NCBI GenBank assembly: GCA_963920635.1
Contig: OY987298.1
Location: 110,784,035 to 110,848,034, forward strand
Direction: 5' to 3'
Length of the DNA: 64,000 nt
Origin: Pseudeuparius sepicola
Lineage: Eukaryota; Arthropoda; Insecta; Coleoptera; Anthribidae
The notes under the pieces are model-generated. The model saw only the letters and a list, made by a program, of their open reading frames with translations. It did no database searches and was not told where the DNA came from. Positions within the stretch are counted from its first letter, which is position 1. Every line of letters begins with the position of its first letter. Of the stretch, positions 21,430 through 33,839 are shown one piece after another. Made by a program: the position numbers and the translations under genes.

Positions 21430-23292
21430 TTGTTTCGACAAACTAATCGAGGCAGAAATCTTCATTTTTTGTGAAATCTGTACCTACAATACCGGCAAAA
21501 CATTATAAGGCACGTTTAAGTATTTAAGTTATAAATATAATTTTAAATTTTCAATTATGAAGAAGTAGCTATACCTACACAAACGCCTATGCCACTTTGG
21601 TGCATGGCCTCAAAAGTTAGTTTCAATTACAAAATTACTTAACGATTACATCCTCAAACATTTTAGTTTTGGCGGTCAGAAAGGCGCCACAAGCCGCACA
21701 GCTAAGCATAATAACTCTAGAAAGTGTCTAAATACCACATACTGACACCTATCACCGTGTCAGATATCAAAATATTGTGCCAAAATTTGGTTACTACTCC
21801 TGAGTAGTCTTTGAGAAATTTACAATATACCTATTATCAATTATCAACTCATTCCAAGGTATGATTTTTTTAATCATAGGCGTTCCCAGAAAAATATTGG
21901 AGGTACATCAAGACCATTTTGTTCCGTTTCTGTCTTAAAAATCACAAAAAATGTTAATAAAATGTCTTCTTTTAAAATTCGACACTGTGTAGTTTGAAGT
22001 AGAGGCGTCAAAATAAAAAATGGCATAGGGAAGGTCACATTGTTTTGGTTCAAAGAATCCGTATAGTCAATGGAGTGGCCTACTTTTTTGTAATACCCTG
22101 TAAACGTCTCAAAAATTACCGAAAATTGGGAGGGGACACGGGGTAGCCATGAAGGTCTCTATACATTTTGAAAGTTTTCAATGGACATCCCATGAAATTT
22201 CGAGATTTTTAGCCGGATTTGAAAGTATTTTTTACTACACCGTATTGTCAACGCAATCATCCTTTATTTTCAGTGCCATGTAAAAGCTCGAGGGTGACTC
22301 TGCGGGGTTTTGAACAGTGAGCTTTAAAACAAAATCACCGGGTCAAGAGTTATCCAGAAAGTGGTCGCCCATTAAAATGAACTGAGGGGCCCGCGCGTGC
22401 GAATTTTTCGGAAATAATCGGGATATTAGACACACTTTTCCTGTGACCTGTCTGGTGCCGTCACATTTATTTGTATATTTCTACATTTCCTGTTGATTTT
22501 ACAATCATCCATCTAGTCAAGTAATTCGCGAATAATGTGCATTTAAACTTCAGTTCCGGCAGCGCCTCCAAATCGATTTGGCATGAAATTGGGAAAGGCG
22601 AGATATTTTCTCAAGCCATTTCCCGCGTGTTAACTTCCGAAAGGTGCAATATCCGGTCTAAGAAGACTCTCATAAGGCACTTCATCTAAAATTTATTTCC
22701 CTTGATTTTCTTCCAAGAAAATCTATATCGAAATATCCTTTCGTACCTGTATTTCAATTGCTTAGCATTCACCTGATTAGGTAGTTGCCTGCCAGCAAGG
22801 GTGGAAAATCAAATAAAGTTCCTATGTTGGCTGCTAACTTTTGATGCCCTGGGAGTAAAAATTGAAGTAGATTTACTTACCTGATTTTAAAGTTAATATT
22901 TTTGTAAAAATAATATAATGTATCATGAATATAATGCATTTTACAGTTTTGCTGTAAAGCCTTCTTTCTTCATAAAAAGCTTTGCTTCTCTTGAAAATTT
23001 GTTAGTTATAATATATAGCCAAAATGTTTATATAATATGTACAGGATGGTTCAAATTGGACAGTTTTAAGGAGTTTTCCTATGTCCCGACAAGATGGACA
23101 AGAAGTAACTAAAATGCCCAGAGCTAGATTTTTGAGAAAAGTTGAATGCCACAATCGTTTAGGAGATAGAGGGCGTTTTCGTTTGTTGGCGTTTCTTAAA
23201 CGAAGACGTCATTCATCATTATTACGATTCTTCGAAAGTCTCTCCATTATTCAGAGGCAGATAAAATGACTTATTATACGAAATATGAAAGG
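21430..23292. other. Intronic DNA, no gene recognised
   Basis: Contains an ACAGGATGGTTCAAATTGG element start near 23039 but no complete element. Short frames at 22918-23269 resemble no known protein. Confidence 0.5.
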
Positions 23293-23300
23293 TGTATCAA

Positions 23301-24384
23301 CATAGACGTAACTAGCTCGTATTTTTAGAGGGGGCTGATCAGGACCGGCTCAAGATTTTGCGGGGCCGGGTGCCGCATGAAAATGCGGGGCCCCGACAAG
23401 GAATTATTTAATCCATTAAGAAGAAATTTTTTAAAGTCGGTACGCTACTTACAAAGGTATATTTTTTACATGTCATTCTGTAAAATGGTAGGCCGGGGCT
23501 ACGAGTTTGGATCACTTCTGTGACGTATATCTATAGGAATTAATTTCGAGTGGTGGAGGGACAGTTTTTGTGTCTTTTTTTAAACAAGGGCATTTAAAAT
23601 AATTCTAAAAAATGCGCCGCAGGCAAAATTTTTAAAAAAGTTTGAAGAAAAATTACATAAAATTAGCCTTGGGAAATCCCAATATCTTCAAATTTACATG
23701 CTGGAGTGAATATTTTCAAATTCCGAAATGGGTTCGGTCCCGCCATTCTAAATACGTTACTGATTGGATCACCCTGTACCACCCTTGAGGGGCCACACCC
23801 AAAAACATTAATTTTAAGGCTTCAAAAAATAATGTATAGGTCTATCTACTGGTAATTTTGAATCATCTTTAATTCATTTAAGATAAAAACATTATGAAAT
23901 AGTAGAGGTTTCCGAGGAGAAACCAGAGAAAACATGTTGGGAATGTCTGCTATTTTGTGATGCAAGATTATTTACATAGTACATATTATAACGAAACAAC
24001 AATACACTGGATGAATAACAAAATAAAAGTCTGGAGTCTGGCACAGCAAAAGTACATTCTCCGACTCCCGTCTCGTCTCTCTTTCTCTCGGCACAGGCAC
24101 GGTGTGTTAGCTCTCGCTTGCGCGTTTAAATTTCAGTCGGATTTTGTGGGGGCACAAGGCGCAAGATTCCGCAAGAGCAAGCGATTCGTCGAAACTGGTG
24201 AATTTAAAAAGGCGCGTGCGGTGTTCGCCGTGTTGCGTAACGTTGCGTTGTCAGAATGTTAGATCTATTCTGTTTACGAGAAGCATAATATCTTCGCACA
24301 TCCTTTACATTTTAGGGAGGGCTAATAGAAATGTAGGGGGGGCTAAGCCCCCCTAGCCCCCCCCCCCCCCTAGTTACGGCTATG
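23301..24384. mobile_element. hAT-type non-autonomous element
   Basis: Ends CATAGACGTAACTAG and, inverted, CATAGCCGTAACTAG, with a perfect 8-bp duplication TGTATCAA at 23293-23300 and 24385-24392. End sequence and duplication size indicate the hAT superfamily. 1084 bp. A 101-codon frame (23957-24262) has no recognisable domain. Near the right end are long G and C runs (24336-24370) that can pair. A GC-rich block around 24050-24250 is unlike the surroundings. Confidence 0.85.
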
Positions 24385-24392
24385 TGTATCAA

Positions 24393-25004
24393 AAAAGCCA
24401 TACAGTCGTTCGATCTCATCGAACACCGGCAAAGTTAAAACACTTTTCCAGGGATTTTAAAGCGTAAATAATATTCGGCACCGGCCAGGCTCCGTCTGAG
24501 CTCCAGACGTACGGGTGATTCGAGGTCCCATGTTTATCCGCATCAATATTGAAACAGGCAAACAAGACATTGTTAGCACTGCAATTCGATTGTTGATTTG
24601 GTACATAAAAGTTTTTTCAAAGGCGGCACCTCTGTTTACACTTTTAATCACTGTCAATCTTTTTCGCATCGCGATACTAATGTTTTAGTCTGGTTATGCG
24701 AAGACCCAAACGTGATTTGCGCATATAGGATAATGAAAGGTCTTCGTTTAAGATAATTCATGTTCTAGCAAGCCCGAAGTTGTATAAATAAATATTGGAA
24801 CTTTTAGGAAAGATAGGCTTGCATAGGTGGTACAATAAGAATTAGAAACTATTTCTGTGCCTGTAGCTTGACATTTTTGGCATCGATAGGTTTAGTGTTA
24901 TTGATTGCCAAGATGATGCGGAAATGGTGTTGCAATCAATCAAGATCAATTTTTGTATTTTGTTGTAAATAGACATGGTTCCTTGATATCTAACAGTAAC
25001 TTAC
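24393..25004. other. Intron downstream of the Pointed-type exon
   Basis: Begins, in minus orientation, with the donor GTAAGTTACTG next to the exon. No other exon was found between here and position 1, so the intron, if the gene is real, extends beyond the window. Confidence 0.6.
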
Positions 25005-25121
25005 CTTTGGTAATGTTTAGCCTGAGCTGTTCCTTTTCCCATGACGCGAAAGACGCTTTGAGCGCCTCCGCCATGGTTTTGTTCGTCCCAGGCGTTAATG
25101 GTGGCACTTGCGTCGGTATAT
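25005..25121 (-). CDS. pnt: Internal exon of an ETS1/Pointed-type transcription factor
   Basis: A 117-bp exon on the minus strand. The acceptor is a T-rich tract ending TTTTGCAG before ATATACC, and the donor is AAAG|GTAAGT. After two bases completing a split codon it reads 38 residues without a stop, including [33 protein letters not shown], then the first base (G) of the next codon. ETS1 and ETS2 have the same order: a PLLTP MAP-kinase site, an ALKATF-type helix, KEQ-R, and a PKD turn that opens the Pointed/SAM domain. A G next is what a D codon would need. In flies the equivalent threonine of Pointed-P2 is the ERK target downstream of receptor tyrosine kinases. The ETS DNA-binding domain and the rest of the Pointed domain are not in the window. 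The family call is strong; the symbol assumes the insect orthologue. Confidence 0.85.
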
Positions 25122-25428
25122 CTGCAAAATAATGAAAAACTTTAGTTAACTAATAAATAAAATAATAGCAGATATACAGAGTAATTCAAAACTCCTTGCA
25201 TAAATTTTAATGACGTATTTCAAGAAATTCGACGCACAACTGTAGCCGCAGTTCAAAAATCGATTTTTTTCGTGAAACTTTGGAGGGCTATAGGTCGGAG
25301 GGGGGTGCATTTCAGGACATATATTTATAGGAGAAAAAAAGTCATATTTTGGTCTCAAAAATTCATCATTAAAATTTGTGCACGGAGTCTTGAATCACCC
25401 TGTATGATATAAATGAACGTTTAAGAAC
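25122..25428. other. Intron upstream of the Pointed-type exon
   Basis: Acceptor tract directly next to the exon, then AT-rich DNA with a CACCCTGTATGATAT repeat end near 25397. No exon seen. Confidence 0.55.
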
Positions 25429-25435
25429 ATTTTTG

Positions 25436-25617
25436 CGTTGACTGACGTATTAATAAAGACTGCTCACGGCTGTCATGTTTGACAGTTCTCTGGCTCAAAA
25501 TGCACTTCCCGGAGACAAAATACAATGCAAAATACATTGTTGACCACAGGCGCCATCTGTTTTCCAGGACATGAAGCTATAGCCGTGAGAAGTGTCTTAT
25601 TAATACGTCAGTCAACG
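25436..25617. mobile_element. 182-bp MITE with 7-bp flanking repeat
   Basis: Inverted ends CGTTGACTGACGTATTAATA of about 40 bases each (the right end has one extra T and a few mismatches), flanked by ATTTTTG at 25429-25435 and 25618-25624. The interior has TGTCATGTTTGACA and GGCGCCATCTG. The superfamily is unclear because 7 bp is unusual. It lies 315 bp upstream of the exon in transcription order. Confidence 0.7.
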
Positions 25618-25949
25618 ATTTTTGGTTCCTTTCTTTGGGCTCTTTAATCTAGTTACTATAGCAATCCCGAAAAAACCTTCAGTTATCCAACCAACTTATG
25701 TTTTGTAGTTTCAGCTTTCTACCATAGTTTCATTCAATGTGTGACTAGTGTCATAAAGATATGAAACATATAAACAATAGAATGGAAACAGGTAACGGCT
25801 TTTCCAAAAATAAAGTTTTCCAGCTACCTGTTATATCTAATATAAGAAAATTTTTAGGCAATGACTGGGTGTTGTTAATTTTTTGCACCATATGTCTCCG
25901 AAATTCAATATTACTTTCAAATCCGTATGGCACTGTCACAAATTGGCTA

Positions 25950-27609
25950 AAGATGGGTTTATGCAAGCCAATTTAACGTAATTTAACATTAACGTAACGT
26001 AAGAGAAAATTTAAAATATATGTTATTCAATGGGAGTATTTGTGCAGCTAAAAGTTAACCAACTTTTAACTTTTGTTCAAATTAAAGAAAACTTCAGTTT
26101 GCGCATGCGTAATTTCATTGCCAACAGTAAGAAAGAAACTCACAACTAGTGAGAACAAAAGGTTTTGTATTTTTGTGCCGAGGGGCGAAATCCTAAATCG
26201 CCCAGGGGGCTTCCGATATTGAAATCAAAGACTAATATCGTCCTTCTTTTCACGTATGGGCGTATCTGATTTTTACTTATTTTACAGGAAGAGGAGAAAA
26301 CAAAATTGGTTAACCTATTAAATACTCTCACATGTACCTAACTTCCACGATAGAATCAAATAATATTTTTATAGTGATACGACAAAAGAACGTAGTTTAA
26401 GCTGGTGCATTATTTGTTAATACATTTATTAGGTATTTTTTTAAAAAGAAAAAAGTTTGCATTTACGCCTCTACGTAATATTCTTTTTCTGTATAGCAAT
26501 CAAGTTACGACCTTTTTTAAAAATAAAATTTGGAAACAAGAGTAGTGAAACATTAAACCATAAACCATAATATAGTTGTAAGTGAAAGATTTTATTTCTA
26601 CCAAGGTACAGCGACAATACAAAAATAAAAAATAGAATCCTTTGTATTTTATAAGAATAAAACAAAAGCTTAGGTACCTACTCCATTTCATGAGGCAAAC
26701 TTTTAAAAAAAATCCTGAAATTCACGGCACTTCGGCGTAACATTTAAGTGAGTGTTGTAATAATATTTCTTACAATATTTATAAAATATTATAAAACAGA
26801 TTTTGAGAAATATTACTATAATGTTTTATAAATGTTGCAAAATTTTCAAGTACTTTGGAATTATTTTTAAATATTTATAAAATATTTTGTCGGAATATTA
26901 ATATAATGTGAGGCAAAATATTTTAGCAAAACATTTTCTTCATATATTATATAAATATTGTCATATTTTCTGAATCTTTGGAATCATTTAAAAATATATT
27001 TGAAATATTTTGTGTTGTATACCACAACCTTTACGTATTTTCCGGCACTTCACCGTTTTTAGTTAGTTTAGTAAGACACTACATTAATATCCACACCTCT
27101 CAAAAATATCCACGCCTCTGAAACTTCCTCGAAATGCAACAACTGCGCTGGTTTATAGGTTAGAATCATAATATGTTTCTTGGTTCCTTTGCGCGCATTT
27201 GCTGCAAGTTACGCCCACAAAATTCCCCTTCAAGTTGTCACTTAATTTCACACGAACGAGCGTATCTTGACTTACGCCTATACGTGAGAAATATTTTGTG
27301 GATGTTCGCATTTACGCCGTCAGGTGATGTTGTGACTATGCCCCACCTACAAGATACGCCACTTTGTGAAATCAAAGCCATCCCCAAGAGGGACTTATTA
27401 AGCGGCGTAACTCAAATTCGCATTTTTTGTTAGTTACGCCCTTGATAAGAGGGACGATATATCTCGTGCGAAATTTTGATTTTGACATGCCCCTGTTTTT
27501 GAGCAGACTTATATTATTAAATAATCCTTGCATAAACGGTATACTAAATTCTTAGGTTACGTTACGTTAATATTAAATTACGTTAAATTGGCTGGCATAA
27601 ACCCACCTT
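25950..27609. mobile_element. 1.66-kb inverted-repeat element, superfamily unknown
   Basis: The left end AAGATGGGTTTATGCAAGCC and the right end (inverted AAGGTGGGTTTATGCCAGCC) are followed by CAATTTAACGTAATTTAA and TTAACGTAACGTAA on both sides, about 55 bases in all. A short CTA borders both sides but is weak as a target duplication. The interior is very AT-rich from 26740 to 27030, where CTTTGGAAT-TATTT blocks repeat about 110 bases apart. An 86-codon frame at 27173-27433 resembles no known protein. Confidence 0.65.
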
Positions 27610-30600
27610 AACTAGGCTCTACAAAAACAAATGGTTTCAGGTTCTGGCAATGTCAAACAGATGGTCTCACATGATAAAAATAATACTCTTGCTAATGTAG
27701 GCTGTAGGCCAACCATTGTCCCAATAGCGACAAAAGCGATTGGAATGAATCCAGGTTATGATAGTGATCCAGTCTCTAACCCTACTTGATTGTTTCATTA
27801 AGAACCAGTTCAAATTGTATTTGAAATAGGGCTTGACATAGCCAACTCCAACATTGTGTAATCATTTAATTCAAAATACCTATTTGTTTCTATGTTGTTT
27901 TTAAGTTACACAATATGCGTCATAGAACAACTACGGTTAATTTCAGTATAACACAACGTTTGCATTCTCATTTGAAACGTTCACAGACACGGTAAATTGT
28001 TTCATTAGACATCTATTAAATGATTGGATTGGAGAAGCGGAATGTCCTTGACGGCCGACCGGAGCGGACCAATGGGAACGGGCACATAATATACAGTAGG
28101 TATCTATTATAAGCAAAAAGCGGCGGTCGCAATAATTAAAATAACATTAGGTTCCATAGCAATAAACGGCATTACTCATTGTATTATTGTTTATGCCTGA
28201 TATTTCAGTTACGGTCGCTGCAGACGTGAATTATGTAAAAAGGTATAAAAAGTTGTAATGTATTTAAAATTATTTTCAGAGTAGTCATAGACAATTCTTG
28301 TTTTCTTGGTCGATGTATGCAGATATATTCTGCATTATAGTTTCATTGCAGCCTTAATCGGACAACTTACTGTCGTGAGATACAACATATCGTCGAGCCA
28401 GGATAGCTGAAACATTGTTATTGTCGCCGGAAATATTGCAGAAAATCCAGGTGTGAATTTCAAGATAATCACAAATTGGCAATTTGTAGCCGCTCATAAG
28501 ATTTTGTACGGAGACTACGCTGGTCACTCGGCCAAAATGAGAAACGAAAAGACGATATGAGTCCCTCCTATATTTTTTAAGTTCCTAAGAAATAAGCGTA
28601 CTGGCTATTTGCTACCTAATCGGCTTTCCTCGGGACTAAGGAAAATTTACGACTTAGGAAGGTATAGGTGTTATTAGCCGCGACCGTTAGAGCAAAATGA
28701 AATGTAATGAATAAGTGTGTAAGTATTCGGTCGGGGACCGTGACCGGGGTCGTGTTGTGCATACTTAATGCCCTCCACCTGCTACATTAAACTGAGCCGC
28801 GCCGAGCTTTTTAATTTGGCCAGTAAATAAATTGTTCTGTATTAAATATAGAATCAGAATCGAGATTTGTATCGCGAGCGAAACAAAGACCGTTCCCATG
28901 CACCCCGATGGACAGAAATTCCAGACGCCTTCTCACAACAATAAACACAGTCGTTTGACGACTCCAAATTATGGTCTTAATGGCGTGTTTATGAAACAAA
29001 GGCGTCCAATCATCGCAATTAGCGTGGACTATCGCAGGGTCATCGCCAAATAAAAATATATGCAAAGAAAATATAACAATTGACCATTAGGTATCTATGA
29101 GATCTAGAATTTGAGGATAGTCATTCGTTGTTAATGTTCTTGATCTACACAGTGTTTTCCACCTCAAGTGTGACTCCCTCCTAAACACTTGTTTTTGAGA
29201 TATTCGAATATTTCTTTTTTCGTGATGATGGGAGGTGGGAAGATGCTCTATCGTGGAGCATTTCACCTCCTACAAATCTCTCAAACAGGGCCTAGTATAT
29301 ACGATCATGTTTATACTCCTAAACTCGCCAAGATAGTACGTATATATTAGCGATTTTTTTCAAAAGTTTTTACAACAAATTTATTGCTACAATTATGACG
29401 TTTTGCGCCTTTTTCGTTTTACTAAAGGACGCGGAAACATGAAACAAATGATATTCATGACATTGCAAATGTGTCCATTGTTTGTTAGATGCTCCCACAG
29501 ATCATATTCCCACCTCCCACCATTCCTAAAGAACAAGCACTCAAATATTTTAACAAAAATTTCACAATTAAAATAAATAGATCCGACAGAAATCATAAAC
29601 CAGTCAGTATCAATCTAATTGGTTGAATTTGAATTTCCCGACTATTTCTGACACCTTTGTTGTCATTGGATTGTCTCTGACCAGTTGGAAACAAACCCAA
29701 TATTGTATATTTCGTATAGGGCATACTTTTAAGCCCATAAACCTTTAAAATAATAGTCTCTCTTGTCTGTATTGTGTTTTAGATATAGTTTCAAGTTTGA
29801 AACTACGTATCTCATACCGTTTATCGCATGTTTTGGGTTAGTCTATTATTCTTGACTGACAGTGCCTGTATTAGCTTCTTAGATCGGTAAGAGTATTACT
29901 CCGAAATATGTTGGTTTATTTGTGTGACCGAATTTTCGAACTCGCAAAGTCTAGTTGATGCTTCTTCTCAGGCTACTAGTGTACAGCCTTGATCTTGATA
30001 AGCGAGCCCTGCTATAGCTCTAATCGTGCGTTAATTGGTAAGCTTAGAAGCAATTTCCCAATTCAGCGTCTAAATAAGGAGACTTAATACTTTGACGTTT
30101 TGTTTTTGGTGCACAAGATTCATTTTGTATAGGTATTACATTTATAAGCTACAACCATTGAATGAGGAATTCCCTTAATCAATGCTATAACTGATTGTCA
30201 TCTTATTTACATAATTTTCTGTGGTATAGCATGAGTTCAAATTATTATCAGTACTGATGTAGTGAAGTACCAGCTTATTCATTAATAAAAATTAAGCAAG
30301 TCAAAGCCAAGAATACGATTTTGATAACTATAGCAACTTGGTTTCCTTCAGGTAAAGAAGGCACAGTTTACGTGGAAGAGAAATTGTACAAGGGCAATTT
30401 ACGCGTACTTCTGATTCCTAGGGATCTGCTAGCTTCAAGATTTGTGGAAAAATAACGAGATGGCTGCGGTATATGGAAGGTGACCACCAGACTTTGGTGA
30501 CTTAGATGTAATAGAGTGCAAGTATAGTGTTTGATGGGAAGTGATAGGAACATAGCCGATTGGCCGATTGCTTTGCACTAGCAAGAACCGTTTCCAGTTT

Positions 30601-31285
30601 TTCGTGATTGTTTCTAGGAGATAGGAGAGTCTTTGTTACAGGATGCGGAAGCTGATAATTTGCTCAAGCGCAGCCCCACAGATAAATAAATTGCTATATA
30701 TGCGTTTTATTATTACCACAAACTACATACGAGACTACATACCGGTCAGCGGATTTTGTTTTCTTCTCTTTCCTAAGCGCAAGACCAATTAAAGTGTTCC
30801 CAAAGAAATGAGCATGACTTAATTAAAGTGAATTTTTTAGAATTGCTTCATTTAATCTAACGATCTGTTTTGATTTATTAGCTCACGTTGCTACTGAAGC
30901 GTATAAAAAAATTCGAATTAACTTTGTTTGGGTTTCTCTGAGGAATTGGTTATTATCGTACGTTATGGTGTAATTTGGGATTTCGTTAATGAATCATATA
31001 GCAAGAAAAGCCATTTAGACTATTTATTTTTGAAGAAACATTATGATGGATGATGGCCCTTGCGGAGACTAAAATGGTGTATAATTGAAATTATTACTTA
31101 TCTTTAAAAGCCAAGAACCTTCTCCTATATGGAAAATAAGAAAATAAAAACATACAAATTATTCCACATCACCACGTGTTCGACAAAGTTTATTAAAAAT
31201 AAGTATAATGTAATAATTAATTAGGTCTACAGAGTATTCAGATTGGATTCGGAACAGCCCTATAAAATCGTTATGCGCTGCAAGA
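27610..31285. other. Long unique intronic stretch, no gene recognised
   Basis: No transposon ends or exons recognised. 27960-28560 and 28811-29060 have balanced composition; the latter has overlapping frames of 73 (plus) and 84 (minus) codons without recognisable domains. GGGAGGTGGGAAGATG near 29229 pairs with CATATTCCCACCTCCC near 29503. Of the intronic stretches, this is the best candidate for conserved regulatory sequence, by default only. Confidence 0.4.
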
Positions 31286-31289
31286 TTTT

Positions 31290-31510
31290 GATGAATTTTT
31301 GTGTGTGTAGGAAGTGTCCTTAGGCACTTATGGGACGTATCGTTATGGTAGCATCATGCACTATTCCACGGCCTGCTATGATTTTTTTCGGTGCGATTTA
31401 TATGAAAATGCTAGTGGGAATTTTTTTATCGGAAATCTGGCAACGTAGCTTTATTCAGCACCCCTAAAACCCTACTATCCCAAGTTTTATTAATTTACTT
31501 CGCCTACTAA
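31290..31510. repeat. Repeat family C, copy 2
   Basis: Shares GCTATGATTTTTTTC, CGTAGCTTTAT and CCCAAGTTTTATTAATTTACTTC with 13541-13785. Followed directly by a transposase relic. Confidence 0.6.
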
Positions 31511-31549
31511 CATTTCTACACGGCCCCAGATGACCAACAAAAAACGAGC

Positions 31550-31687
31550 TGGAAGAAGTTCTTGGAACCAGAATAAGTGCGGGAGCAGATAGAAAAAATG
31601 GAAGAAGTTGGTGTGAACGCATGTATGCTCCAAAACGTCAGAACCGTCATCGAGAAAAGATTGCATCATGAACAGAATTGGTGGTAA
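31550..31687 (+). pseudogene. Tc1/mariner-class transposase, C-terminal scrap
   Basis: Reads WKKFLEPE, a stop, then VREQIEKMEEVGVNACMLQN and VRTVIEKRLHHEQNWW. The pattern resembles the C-terminal helix of insect mariner-like transposases (RxRI...MLQNVR...F..RL). Only about 45 codons remain, and the catalytic part is absent. Confidence 0.5.
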
Positions 31688-32230
31688 TTGAAGGCGGTGC
31701 CTTAACGTCAGATGAGAGATACTCTGCTAGACCATAAGTATAGTACCTTTTGCTCAACATATCGGAGCCAATTTCCTCTTAATACAAAACAATGTTCGCC
31801 CATACGTAGTTCGTTGTGTGTAACCAATGACGTCAGAACCTACAGACAGGTTTGTTTTGATAAACGCTTGACGCCCAGAACTAATCACAATCTAAGCGCT
31901 CCATTAAATTATTCCGAAAATTTCGCGAGATCGTCAGAAATTGGCTGGCGTCGTTAGATCATCCCCCGAGTCTTCAGGTGAGGTTCCGATGCTTCCGGCG
32001 CCCCCAAACAAGAAAAAACATGCGATATCTAAGTGTGATTCTGGAGGAACTATAACCGGGAATCACTGGGTGTATAGTTGGTTGATGGTTGACTTTCTGT
32101 CTTTGTTTGTAGCATGTTTTTAGAGTAGTACGGATATATTTAATCTTGGAGTCAAAATAAAGGGCATTTTAACAATGGGGCACCACGTCTATAGGTTTTG
32201 ACGTAATTGTGTGTAACTAACTTTTTACAT
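31688..32230. other. Intronic DNA, no gene recognised
   Basis: Frames at 31712-31957 and 31941-32123 show no known domain. TTGGAGTCAAAATAAAGGGCA near 32145 recurs near 37290 after a CAGGGTGTAAC end, so part of this is repeat-derived. Confidence 0.45.
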
Positions 32231-32310
32231 CTAGTGAAAATACCGGCAATGAATTGGCCTGCACGTTCTCCGGACTTAAACGACTTAGGTCAAGAAGTCC
32301 TTCTGGCCAA
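32231..32310 (+). pseudogene. Tc1-class transposase scrap with third catalytic block
   Basis: Reads LVKIPAMNWPARSPDLNDLG. WPA(R/K)SPDLN is the block just before the last catalytic residue of Tc1-like transposases. The usual PIE that follows is absent. No flanking frame could be extended. Confidence 0.5.
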
Positions 32311-33692
32311 AGCACACACACAGAAAAATCTATTTTCAAAATAAAAATTTTAATTTTCTTAAAAATATTTATTAAATTCAAAATTGATAATATCAACCTA
32401 AGGCCTAAGGCAAAACGACATCTCATTGAAAAATTATAAAATTTTCACGGAATGTTCTCAATTCAAGAATCAATTTGATTGACTCGAAAGTACACTGAAC
32501 TAATTTTGAATAAATTCTCTAATCACACTTTGAAATGCCCATCGTGATCAGACAAAAAAAAACAGACAGTTCGAAAGGTCCACTAGTTCATGGTGTATAG
32601 TGCGTTGGTTATGTTATGTGACACTAATACCCATATTTTCATTATTTTGTGAGATAGTAAGTTCTCTGTTTGATTATCTATTTGTTTTTAAGATAATTAA
32701 GATAATAATTATGATGTACTGCCTTTATTTTTAAAGTAAAATTTTATGTATGTAAAAACTCTTTTTTTCCTTTAGATATTATTGTCTTCTATTATACCTA
32801 CCTGTTAAAATATTTTTAAGAAGTGTCTATAAGTCTACGTAAAATACCTGCAGTTGGGGCCACTAGTCCAGGCTACCAGCAAAATTTGCAAATTTCGGCT
32901 GCTGCATTAAACCCTATGAAATTATTAAAATATTCGTTGTAATTTTGTTTAATAATTAATTATTACCTATACATTTCAGGACCCGATGAAAAAATATCAA
33001 AATTATAACCGAAAAAACTTCGAAGTTATTTTCTGTTATCATTTTGATATATTTTTTTAATATTGATTTCAAAAATATATAGGCAATAATTAATTAATTA
33101 TCAAACAAATATAAAAAAATATCAATTGGGGGATTCTACGTAGGCTTCAACTTGAAAGTACATACAGTATTCTCAAAGTGAAGCTATATAGGCTACTTGA
33201 AACAAACTTTTAAATATTGAAGTGATTCTTATATATCTTCATTATGAAGTTTGAGGTGAAACTATAAATATTATTAAAGAGAAAATTACATAAAATCCAA
33301 TTAAAATTTGATATTATTTTTTATTTGAACCAATACTTTTATCGAAGGAAATATACTATTTTCCTGAAAACTACAAATATATTTTTTTCACTGGGAAATT
33401 AAGCTACACTCATGTTAAAATGTGTATGTTCATTTCGAATATACTTTTCTTTGTGTGCAGAACAAGTGCGAGCTGCTCTATTTGAAATACCTATATGTAT
33501 GTATGGGAGAGTTTGCCTCGAGAAATGATCGATAACGTCATAAGAACTATGTCATAAAAAAATCCCGTTTTTACAAACAAAAACTTTTTCTTGCCTTGTG
33601 GTTTTTACAATCTCCAACAGATTCATTCGTTCAAATTAAAAGAGAAACAGATAAAAACCGAAGGAAAATGCAAAGATTTTGTTTGCTGGTAT
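32311..33692. other. AT-rich intronic DNA with a small foldback
   Basis: TAATAATTAATTATTACCTATA near 32950 pairs with TATAGGCAATAATTAATTAATT near 33079, giving an AT-rich foldback of about 170 bases (32941-33111). No gene recognised. Confidence 0.5.
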
Positions 33693-33839
33693 GGATGTAA
33701 GATTAGTGAGTGTAAATGTATTTACAAGAAAAAGTGATAATGGGCATAAGCACTCAAAGTTAACAAAAAGAAAAAAGTAGTAACCGCATGCACGTGTTTC
33801 ATGCTATTTGGCAATCATCAGTACGGTGTAACATTAACC
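33693..33839 (+). repeat. 147-bp direct repeat, copy 1
   Basis: Nearly identical to 34018-34166, from GGATGTAAGATTAGTGAG to GGTGTAACATTAACC. Contains CACGTG. About 325 bases separate the two starts. Not coding. Confidence 0.85.

Noticed and set aside
28811..29065. Overlapping frames of 73 and 84 codons as a gene
   Set aside because: Neither frame has a domain, start context or splice sites; better described as unique non-coding DNA.
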